Shown here: positions 24,176-33,481 of the stretch, piece after piece
How positions within the stretch are numbered: the stretch's first letter is position 1
How the letters are laid out: each line of letters starts with the position of its first letter
Source: Campylorhamphus procurvoides
Lineage: Eukaryota > Chordata > Aves > Passeriformes > Dendrocolaptidae
Assembly: GCA_013396655.1 (NCBI GenBank)
Contig: WBMV01000457.1
Coordinates: forward strand, 936,038 to 1,000,037
Length of the DNA stretch: 64,000 nt
Reading direction: 5' to 3'
Program-made: the position numbers and the translations under genes
The notes under the pieces: generated by a model
Told to the model about the DNA's origin: nothing
What the model saw: only the letters and a program-made list of their open reading frames with translations
The model's database searches: none

Positions 24176-25953
24176 TCATGTGTTAAGCCTTTTCCTTAGT
24201 GAGATAATATGCACTGTGCAAAAGCTTTTCTGTGCTTTCAGACAAGTATAGCTTCTACTACAAGGCTAGTGGGAAGAAAATAAATCCTTGTTAACACCAG
24301 AATAATGAAGAAATCACTGATCTGAATAAGGAGATAGGTCATGTTTTCCCAAACCAAGAAAAATTAAATTTACAGGTATAGCCATGACAAGATTCAGTAT
24401 AAGAGTATTTCTGTTTGATTTTCACTGCAGGGAGAGAAAACTCAATACCAGTTTCAGGGGAAAGAAACATGGCACTGAAAAAAAGCAGTGTGTTTCTCTT
24501 TTAACTACTCATTTTTGTTTACACCCCTGACTTGCCCATCATATGCTAGGCGTAGGACTTTAGAGCTACAAAATGCAGACAGAGCTCCTAAGGAACCTGG
24601 ATCACTTAGTTGTATTCATGTTTTCAGCCTGATTTAAATGTTAGAAAATAGTCTGAAACGTGATTTAAAAAAAAAAAAAAAGAAAGAAAGAAAGAAAGGA
24701 GAGATACAGTCTGTACCTGTGTCTTTCACTCCCCTGGGAAGCAATTATCTTCGATTTAGAAAACTTTCCTTTCTGTCTTTGCCTGGAGAATCCATGAAAG
24801 ACTACAGGCAAAATAATGTACGACTGCACAGTGGTCCCCCTAGTTACAGGAGAGGGTAAAGCAGGGATCCTCTTCCTCCTCCAAACTAATTAAAATCTGA
24901 TTTCTCTCAGAAAGGAGAAACATGGGAAGATGTAAAAACATTCCCTATATTTTATTGGTTACAATAAAAAGGGAGGAATTTTTCCAGTATTAAAACACAA
25001 AATATTTCAGTTTTCCATTTAATCTGGGACAGTGCTCCCCATGCTTACAGCAGTAAGCAGTAGCATCTCTGGATGAACTGGGCTAGCAGTGAGTTGGAGC
25101 CGAGGTAGCCATACTACAGCAGCCAAGTGCTTGCACTGAAGTGTCCTGGGACTCACAGCTTGGCTGGGGAGGTTCTGTTTTCAAGCTGGCTGAGCTCACC
25201 TGCCTCTAAGCCCAGGCTAGGTCTCTTGGAATACATCCTTGCACATGTGCTGCAATGTGTCTCAGTCCATGCAAAGAACTTTGTGTAGCCAGGACTGCTT
25301 GCTGCATCTCTGAGGGCATGGAGGCCAATTGGTGCAAACAGCCCATGTTTCAGTAAACAATCCCAATGCCCAAACAATGCAGCAGCAGGCAGGCTGCCTG
25401 GTAGCAATGTGGGACTCTCCAGCCCTGCCTGGAACATCAGCAGCTTGCACAGGCCAGAAGTGAGCTTGGCAATACTGTAAACTCTGCATATTCCAGAGCC
25501 CTAGAAGATGTCCAAAGTATTGACTTCTTGGTAAAATGATTGGGTAGAGAAAAATGATACTTGCTGGCTTTTTTATTTTTAACTGTCTCCTAGTCTACCA
25601 CAACTTTGAAAGCTTTGAAAGAAAAAAATCCTTTTAATGTTGAGACTGTATATCTTGGATAATCATAAAAATAATGGGAAATAGTGAGGAAGAATCTCTG
25701 TAATTTCAATGTTGTAAATTCCAGTTTGGTTTGTTGATGAGTTGTATCAAAGCTATGGACGTACACTCCTGAGAAATCAGAGGTGCCTGCTTGCCTTCAA
25801 AAAGTCATCATGAGTCCTTTTATAGAAAAAAACCTAATGTTTTTAAAACTAGTCCAATCACTTGATTATTGCATAAAATATGAGGGTAAAAGTGTAATGA
25901 AAAATACAGAAGTAGCACAGTCAGCTCAAATATGGAGCCAACAGCTGTTCATA
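24176..25953. other. Intergenic with A-rich/GAAA microsatellite
   Basis: No gene or dated element seen. A poly-A run passing into GAAA repeats lies at about 24667-24699. The rest is AT-rich unique sequence. Confidence 0.55.
24667..24699 (+). repeat. Poly-A / (GAAA)n simple repeat
   Basis: About 15 A followed by four to five GAAA units. It may be the tail of a lost retrotransposon, but no body is recognisable upstream. Confidence 0.85.
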
Positions 25954-26162
25954 GAATAAAGTCATAGGGAATGGAATTAGACATGAGGTGCTTCAAATGA
26001 ACAGACCCAGCAAATTCAACTGAGTGGAAATAGACATCAGAAGCCTGTTACAGGATATGTAAGATTATGAAATAACTTGCATAATGCAATAATTGTATTT
26101 TTTAACAAAAATGTAAATATTTACAAAATAAGATCCAAGTTTTTTAAAACATCAAGAAAATC
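25954..26162 (-). repeat. Copy of part of the STMN2 3'UTR
   Basis: This 209-bp block matches 33018-33229, in the STMN2 3'UTR, in the same orientation. By eye there are about six substitutions and four small indels, so roughly 95% identity. Shared landmarks include AGGTGCTTCAAATGAACAGA and ATGTAAATATTTACAAAATA. Homology stops abruptly on both sides; on the right it meets an LTR fragment within a few bases. There is no coding sequence and no poly-A tail in the expected place. Confidence 0.85.
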
Positions 26163-26286
26163 TGTCCTATTAAACTGTCTTTATCTCAATCCATGAATTT
26201 TACTTCCCCCCAGCCAGTTCTCTCCCCCATCCCACTGGTGGTGGGGAGTGAGTGAGCAGCTGTGTGGTTTTTAGCCACCTGCTGGG
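26163..26286 (+). mobile_element. ERV LTR 3'-end fragment
   Basis: Resembles the R-U5 end of an abundant avian ERV LTR, judged from memory of the family: ATTAAA signal at 26169-26174, 'CTGTCTTTATCTCAATCCATG', a pyrimidine-rich stretch, 'CTCCCCCATCCCACTGG', then 'GGGAGTGAGTGAGCAGCTGTG' and a final CTGCTGGGTCAA. The terminal CA and the upstream LTR part are missing. A class III (ERVL-like) origin is likely. Confidence 0.65.
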
Positions 26287-29239
26287 TCAACCTATGGTTC
26301 CCATGTATAGATCACCTTCCCACAGGACCCCTCCTAAAGTCCCAGGGATGGGGGCAACTCAGAGCAGACGTAGCACCCATCAGCTTCACCCTTGTCCGTC
26401 CCCAGCTCGGCTGCTCCTGCCGCCAATTTTCTGCTGTCTCCCAGTGGCAACTGTCAGCCTCCTCCTTCTCTGTATTTCCCAGAAGTTGTCTTTCCCTACA
26501 TCTTTGCTGCAGGCAGTGGCTGCATGGACAGGCATCCAAAGTGACGCAGCAGGCAGGGTGAATCAGGCATTGATTCCCTCCAGCTCCCTCCAGCATTGGT
26601 AGGGTGTCCTAGGAACACGGCCCAAGGTCTAACAGAACCTGTTAATTCAGGCACAGGCTGTGTTTGTGAGCAAGCAGCTGTGCTGTCTCCAAACATGTCC
26701 CTGGAGGCAGAAGGTGCGCATTTATCTGGTGCTGTTTCCAAGCTAATGCCTATGTCAGGAATAACATGCATTTTTTCCATCATTTGGAAACATCTAAGTG
26801 TGAAATAGAGAGCAGGGAGGGATGTCCCAGCTGTTGAGTCAGGTTGCTTCTGCTGCAAACATCACTCTTTCCCAGTCTGCTTGAAATCCATCTGAAAAAC
26901 AGTGAGGCTTTCCTGTCTCCATCCAGACTCAAGAGAGGTGGCTCAGAGTCACTAAGAGTGGCTCCTAAGCTTCAGACTGCTGGAACAGGTAATATTAACC
27001 TTTTATTCAGATGTCTCCCTTATCCTTTAGCATATTTCAAATGCCTGCTCAGTGATGTATTCTTAAGGAAATGTAGCAAAAGTAAAGAATTTTTCCCAAT
27101 TAAAAAGTATTATCTTTTATGTTGTACATAAACCTAAATCCAGATTTTTGAGTAAATATAGAACATCAGTCTCCACGCAACAGGTTTTCAGGACACTGCA
27201 GAGCTTGACAGGCTCTTCAAAATAAAACAAACAAACAAACAAACAAATCTGTAGCTGCCTATTAAGTATTCAGAGTTTGCCATCTTCTGGTCAAGAGCAG
27301 TTATACATGGCTATTTTTTTTTAACTTCTCTGAATCTGTGGAAATTATTATCTAAAAGACTTCTTGGAAAATTGTGTATATTAAGAGTTAAGGTTTTAAC
27401 AATGCATTTTGATATGGTGTACCTATTTTTCACAATTTGTTTAAAAATCTGTTGCAACTATAATAGCTAAAAGAAATTAGAGTTGTAGCTTCTCTGTTTC
27501 TTTATGTCACACTTGTCTGGGCTGTATCTGGGACAATGCCCTTTGTGTCTCCATGCTCAGGAGCTGCCCAAGAGCTTCTTTTTCCTGGACCCATTTGACC
27601 ATAGCCAACCTTTTACAGCAGGAAAACATTTTCCAGCAGCTATTTACTGCCACCCAAATGAATGGGAGCATCACATCAACTTGAAGCAGGTGAATGTTTC
27701 CAGAAGTAAATGATCAATTATATGTATTATGTTTTTTTAATAGAAAAAGGAATCTCCATCGATTTTCCCAGAGGAAAACTTAAAGCTCAGATGGTACCAG
27801 AGCATCAGCATAGCACTGACGTTTGAATGACTGAAGCACAGGGATTTTACTCTATGTTGGAGAGCTGTGGGAGTTCACAGCGTACTCTGATTTCTGCTGA
27901 CCACAGAGCTATGAGTAGTATTTACAAATATACTGTAGGCTGGATTTTAGCTTCTCTGTGTTGTGCTCTAGTTCCAAGTATTGGGGTGGGGATGCAGAAA
28001 GAGTTCAGTGCTTTTCCAGGGACATGTTCCAGATTCAAGGGTGACCATCCTCTCTCTTCTGCTGGGAGATGAGAACAACTTTCCAAATGTGAGAATTGTT
28101 TCACGTTCATTTAGTCCTTGATCTGCTGATGATTTCAGAGGTAGCTTTTCTTGCTCTTCTCTCTGCTTTTGATGGTGTTTTTAGCATGCCCTCAGTCTTT
28201 CTTCTGAGCTGGCCACTGTGGACTATCTGTTGATTTCTAGACACGTTCAACGTTTCAGTAATGCAGATATCAGTCAGGAGTGTTTCTGATGGTGGTGCTG
28301 TAATAATTGTTAATTCTGGCTGCCCCTTTTTACAGATGAAAGTATCAGTCCTTTTTTGGTCTTACAGCTATCTGTGCTCAGGCTACTTCTGTTGCAGTGG
28401 AGTTAAAATTAAAAATGTCTGGGCTCAGGCTTTAGACTTCAAAGCCACCACCTACCTTATATAAAGACGTAGTATAAACTGCGCAGCAGAGAGAATGGAT
28501 ATCCTTCAGAGGAAATCCTTGCAACCCCTGGTGTATTTAGAGGTGCTCCCCCCTTGTTAAGACTGACCACTGCATGGCAGTATTGCACCAGCATCGCTGC
28601 GGCACCAGCCATGAGGAACGGGGAAGGTCTGCTAAAATGTTCCCATTACCACCCTGGCAATATCCCTTCTGCTGAGTGGAATATGCTTAGAAAGGGGCAT
28701 GTGCTGCAAGATGGAAGTAGGGCTTGCCTCTTCCTGTCCAACCCTCGCTTCTCTTCATCAAAATCTGATGGAAGAATTTGATTAGACATGATGGGATCTG
28801 TCAACTGGTGGATAAGAAGATGTTCATGCTGCCCTGATTGTAGCTTAAAACCCATATCTCTCTCCTTCTGGGAGACACGAGAGAAGTATGTCTCTCCTCT
28901 ATATCGTTTAGGGTGCTGGGAGTAAAACTCTTCCCTACACTGATCACAGAGCCCATCCCCCTGACAGGGCTCTGGATGGCCTGCAGGCAGGCAGACAACT
29001 CTGTGTGTGTAGGATGTTCCTATACATTAGTGACATGTCTGGGCACTCTGGAGTGAAGGAACAGACAGACATTGCTATTTGATTATAGAAGGGTTAGGAT
29101 TTTGTTCCAGTCATTCAAAAAACCCCCTTCATATGACAGGAAGAGTGGTAACAAAGGGTTAAAAGGCATTGTTTTAAAATTCTAGATTGGTCATGGATTT
29201 AAACCCTGCATCCAAGCCTCCTGACTTTGGAAGTATTTG
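26287..29239. other. Intergenic, no gene seen
   Basis: The first 500 bases are moderately GC-rich and give overlapping open frames on both strands (up to 120 codons) without recognisable domains. An AAAC microsatellite lies at 27224-27247. The remainder is unique sequence with no support for genes. Confidence 0.55.
27224..27247 (+). repeat. (AAAC)n microsatellite
   Basis: About six perfect AAAC units. No target-site duplication or retrotransposon body is seen beside it. Confidence 0.85.
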
Positions 29240-29553
29240 GGAGGTTGTAGCAGGATTGGGATTGGTCTCTTCTCCCAAGTAACAAGAGACAGGACTAGAA
29301 GAAATGGCCTCAAGTTGCACCAAGGGAGGTTTAGGTTGGATATTAGAAAAAAATTTCTTCACCAACAGGGCTGTCATGCATTGGAACAGGCTGCCCAGGG
29401 AAGCAGTAGAGTCACCATCACTGGAGGTATTTAAAAGACATACAGATGTGGTACTTAGGGAGATGGTTTAGTGGTGAACTTGACAGTGCTAGGTTAATGG
29501 TTGGACTCAGTGATCTTAAAGGTCTTTTCAGTCTAAATGATGATTCTATGACT
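29240..29553 (+). mobile_element. CR1 LINE 3' fragment
   Basis: Plus-strand CR1 tail: 'GGATTGGGATTGGTCTCTTC', 'GGCCTCAAGTTGCACCAAGG', 'GGTTGGATATTAGAAAAAA', 'CAGGCTGCCCAGGGAAGC', 'GGTTGGACTCAGTGATCTTA' and the terminal TGATTCTATGACTT. It is one of the better preserved copies here. Confidence 0.93.
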
Positions 29554-29693
29554 TGATTTGAACATAAATTTTGTGGCTTTATGTGGTAGGGCCACGTGAA
29601 GTGTGACAGGTTTGAATTGTTTGATTACTCGGGCTGTCTCCTCATGGGAGTCTTGACATAACTGAGGAGTTAACCAAGAGGACAGAGTCTTAC

Positions 29694-30181
29694 TGTAATA
29701 AGTCAACAACATATAATTTGCTAATCAAATGAAAACTTGTGAGAGTTTTCTTGTTAAAGTTTTCTTAAATTGCTAAATGTTCTAGTTGTGGGTTTTAGAC
29801 TGTATTGATAAAGGGAGGATTCACTGTCTTCATCTTTGAAGCACCTGGCAGCTCCTAACAACGCCTAACACAGAGGGAGAAGACAAAGTGAAACCAAAGG
29901 AGAACACAGAGGGAGAAGACAAAGTGAAACCAAAAGAGAACTGCTTCTAGCAGCCAAACAAAGTTAATTGGAAGATTCGAATAAAAGCGGGAATGGGGTA
30001 GATTTTGATTGGAGAACAGAGGGTATAAAAAGGGACTGTAGATCCCTTAAGAGTGTGGTCCGTGTGGAGCAGGAGTCTGCCCGGGCGCCCAGCGTGCTGC
30101 TTTGCTCATTTTCCTTTAATTTTGCTTTAATAAAATTTAATATTCCAAAATTTTCAAGATTATGGCCTTTTGCCTATAACA
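29694..30181 (+). mobile_element. Solo LTR of an endogenous retrovirus (488 bp, 4-bp target duplication)
   Basis: The element starts TGTAATAAG and ends CCTATAACA, which are imperfect inverted repeats of each other, flanked by TTAC at 29690-29693 and 30182-30185. TATAAAA lies at 30024-30030 and AATAAA at 30129-30134, about 100 bases apart, fitting a normal R region. A 36-bp sequence is tandemly repeated upstream of the TATA box. No internal retroviral sequence is present. The 4-bp duplication suggests a gammaretrovirus-like (ERV1) group. Confidence 0.82.
29868..29939 (+). repeat. 36-bp tandem duplication in the LTR upstream (U3) region
   Basis: Two adjacent 36-bp units (29868-29903 and 29904-29939), each beginning ACACAGAGGGAGAAGACAAA, differing at one position. 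They lie about 85-155 bases upstream of the TATA box, where retroviral enhancers are often duplicated. Confidence 0.9.
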
Positions 30182-32144
30182 TTACTCACCAGTGAAGGGG
30201 CAGCCCTGGGACCTGCAGAGGCCACAGTCCAGAATTGCCTCTCTACATGTGCTGCACAGCTCTACCCTGCTTCTGAGTCATCATATATCCCAGTGAGAGG
30301 AGGAAACATCTGTGTGATAAAATGCCAGCATTCCAGGCTCCCTCCCATCCTGTGGGAGGTTTCAGGCAGCTTGGTCTGCTCAGACCTCATGGCACAGAAT
30401 TGGGAATCTATGGTTAATCAAAGAAGAGGCCTAATTATTTTATTTAAAAGTACTGAGCACTGTGCTTGCTATTGAATTAAAAAGTAGCCTGCCTTATCAA
30501 AATGAAAATTATTTAAAAATTGATGTTTTCAATATTTTATTACTCTTCAAGGAGAGTCTTAATCTGTAATTCCACATGAAGAGACCCATGCAACAATACA
30601 CTTCTGCTAGCCCAAGTAGGGAGGAGCTAGGAAGGCAGTACTAAAGCAAAATATAAGGGAATAATATAAGGAAAAAGGAGTGAAAGAAGGAAATGGCCAT
30701 GCTGCAGGTCTCCAAATATTTTTTTGTTATTAGAGATTAAATATGCAGTGTATTTGCAAAAAGCTTCCAAAATATAGCTATACTTTAATAAAATAAGCTG
30801 TAGACCCACAACTGTTAAAAGAGCCAAGTGTGTAGGAACAGAGCACGGGGTCTGACATAGGTTAGCAGGACTTGCACTGTCTGGTTCTTCACCAATTTCC
30901 CTGGCAAGCCTTGGTATCTGTTGAGAAGCATTTCCCAGGCAATGCCCATGTCTATGCTGGGGTGAACATTTACTGGGGGCCATCCAAGCTGGCACTTTGG
31001 ATTGGATGCCCTCATTTGGGGGGAAGAGAGTGGAACTCAGCACTGGAGGCTTGTCCTTGGTCTGTCTTCCCAGCAAGCATAGACAGTGTGACACACAGGA
31101 AGAGAGCTTGAAGCACTCGACTTGCCACTGGGAAATGAAAGCAGTATGAAAGCACTAAACTAAGATCCTGGACCTTAAATTGAAACACAATAATGTCATT
31201 TTTTACTGGGGCTTAAAGCAATATACAAACTTTGAAGACTTGGCAACATTGAAGCTCATGTCTTCCAGATTCAAAGTTTGCTATCTGGTTTCTCTGCCAG
31301 TTCCACTTCTGGTAATTTCACCAGAAAAATAAGTAATTTAGGCAAGAAAACACCGCTGCCCTAACAAGTTAAAGTACTCCTTTCATTGTGTGGTATGGAC
31401 CTCACTTGCATACAGAGCTGAGTTCTCACCCTTTCTCCTGGATCAACTTCTGCTGTTTTTTGACTGTGGGACATCACTTGGCTCTTATATAAAATAAATA
31501 TAAAATAATAGTCTGCATGGGTCAAAAACTCACTGTTGCAGATCGGGAGCTTTAGGTCTGAAAGAGCAAGTAAATGATGCCACTTTCATAAATTTAAATC
31601 AGAAAAGTAATCCTAGAGGTAATTTTTGATCACCTGCCCAGTTCAAAATGAAGTCTGATTTAACTTTACATCTCAGCTCTGCAGCTCAGCAGCTACCTTA
31701 GTGATTGTGTTTTTCAGTATAAATCCTATAAATGAATCCTTTTTACCCTGAAAACCAGTGTGTTAGCATTCAGACTTGCTGCAGCTATTGATGTATGTAC
31801 CCAGAGCTATGTTACTCACTTTTCTTTCCCCAAATTCTGGTTTTTCCCTCCAGTATTGAGTCAGGATTAAGGAGTTCATGTGCATGTGTGTGTAGGTAGC
31901 TCTTTCTAATAAACCAGTGCTACAGGTCACATCGATAGTTTATATGGTAATCTTTAAAAAAAATCAGCCAAAGGACTGGAAAACACATAGCAGGAGTTAG
32001 TCTTGTATTAGCAGAGAAGTAGGCTTAATTTACTAATAGCTCTTATTTAAGTCTCAATTCCATGCTTTTATGACTACATTGGGTTTTCCCCTTACATGGG
32101 CACGTCAGAGAAGTAGAGCAAGAGAAGAGACAAGCCCTTTTTCA
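30182..32144. other. Intergenic, STMN2 downstream side
   Basis: Unique AT-rich sequence past the STMN2 polyadenylation site. A 155-codon minus frame (30627-31094) has no recognisable domain. No repeat identified. Confidence 0.55.
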
Positions 32145-32163
32145 GTTCACAGAACCCCAATTC

Positions 32164-32169
32164 TTTATT
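32164..32169 (-). terminator. STMN2: Distal STMN2 polyadenylation signal
   Basis: The minus strand reads GTGATTAATAAAGAATT about 1.25 kb after the stop, consistent with the usual long 3'UTR. Confidence 0.5.
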
Positions 32170-33017
32170 AATCACAGCTTGCTCACAATGACATACAGGA
32201 AAATAGCACTAATGAAGAGTAGAATATGCAGGCAGCAACCTCCCAGGGGGTAGGGACAACTTCAAAACTGCAGCTATTTTGGGGATGATGTGTTAGGTTT
32301 GGTGATACTGTACTTGGCACAAGCACCCTGTCTAGTCATTCCTCCTGCTTCAGCCCTCTTAGTCCTAGATGTCTGTCACTAGGTAGGGTTGGCTAACACT
32401 GAAGAGTAAAGGTCATGATGAATGGAAGTCAGCAGTGTCAAAAAAAAAAAGGTAACAACTGGCTCATGGGTTCCAGGTGAAATATTCAGTAGCCTCTTGT
32501 ACTATTATGCATGTAATGTGGTAGCATCAGATAAGTATCAGAGATCATGGCACCGACAGATAAAGCCACTTGATGCTATCTATTAGTTGCTCCATCAATA
32601 AATTTTCAAGTGGTGAATTAAGCTCACTTTACAATTAGCATTTGTATGGCTGTTTGGCATCATCCAGAATTTGCCATAGCTTGATGGTTACAGTGTGCCT
32701 CTTAAACTGATCCCACTTGCTTTCATTCTGTTGTACAGCTGTTTTTGTTGCCTCTTACCTCAAAAGACAGAAGCAACAAATATTCCACGTGGCGATTTAA
32801 CCTCAATTATACAGCACGCTACAGAGTCCTGCAGCGCAAGTTGCATTTGAAAAACCATTTTAAGAGCCTTTTGTCTTGGACAGCTGAATGTAAAGTCACA
32901 ATACCTGTGATCTAGTCACTGTTTCAAGAAAGTTTATTGATGGCAAAGCAGTCTAGGTTATTAGGCAATGACTGGTCTCTAGCACCATAGAACTACTACT
33001 GACCTCATGGTGGGTTG

Positions 33018-33229
33018 GAATGAAAAGTCGCAGGAATGGAATTAGACGTGAGGTGCTTCAAATGAACAGACCCAGCAAATTCAACCAAGTGGAAATAGAC
33101 AACATCGGAAGCCTGTTACAGGACATGTAAGATTATGAAATAACTTGCATAATGCAATAATTGTATTTTTTAACAAAAATGTAAATATTTACAAAATAAG
33201 ATCCAAGTTTTTTAAACATCAAGCAAATC
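33018..33229 (-). repeat. STMN2 3'UTR segment duplicated at 25954-26162
   Basis: The presumed source copy of the 0.2-kb duplication. On the minus strand it lies about 190-400 bases after the STMN2 stop. It is rich in A/T and contains TTGTAAATATTTACATTTTTG, a palindromic AU-rich stretch. Confidence 0.85.
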
Positions 33230-33259
33230 ATTCTGCAAAGAGACCCCATCATTTTTGTT

Positions 33260-33292
33260 TTTATTTTTGTTTCTTTTTTAAAGTTTTTTATT
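33260..33292 (-). terminator. STMN2: Two proximal STMN2 polyadenylation signals
   Basis: AATAAA on the minus strand at 33287-33292 and again at 33260-33265, some 130-165 bases after the stop, in an A-rich setting. They would give a transcript lacking most of the 3'UTR. Confidence 0.35.
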
Positions 33293-33421
33293 GAGTTCTT
33301 GATTTTTTTTTTTTTTAAACCATGTCATACATTTCCCATACTGATATCGCATGATCCATAATAATATAGGCAGGGGGAGTTTACTAATGGTGGGGATGGG
33401 TCACATCCACCATTGCTGTTT

Positions 33422-33481
33422 TCAGCCAGACAGTTCCACCTGGAGCTCCTTGTTTCTACGGACCTCTGCGGCATGCCTCTC
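33422..33481 (-). CDS. STMN2: STMN2 exon 5: C-terminus
   Basis: Twenty codons including TGA, reading [19 protein letters not shown], the standard end of the stathmin-like helix. Acceptor TTTTCCAG lies just right of 33481. It is too short to stand out as an open frame and was found by translating the complement. Confidence 0.97.
   Translation of the reverse strand, partial: ERHAAEVRRNKELQVELSG

Larger units (their letters stand above)
32145..33421 (-). other. STMN2: STMN2 3'UTR
   Basis: Trailer of STMN2 on the minus strand from the stop at 33422-33424 to just past the distal AATAAA (32164-32169), about 1.25 kb, near the size known in mammals. The first 200 bases, including a GATCATGCGATATCAG core at about 33341-33356 and a long A-run on the minus strand, resemble what I recall of mammalian STMN2 3'UTR. 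Two earlier AATAAA signals allow a much shorter form. The segment 33018-33229 has a copy at 25954-26162. The left end is inferred. Confidence 0.6.

Noticed and set aside
28490..28530. Possible alternative STMN2 last exon (minus strand reads I-S-S-E)
   Set aside because: The similarity stops after four residues and no splice acceptor fits.
30627..31094. 155-codon minus-strand frame downstream of STMN2
   Set aside because: No recognisable family; ends in an AT-rich hydrophobic stretch typical of chance frames.
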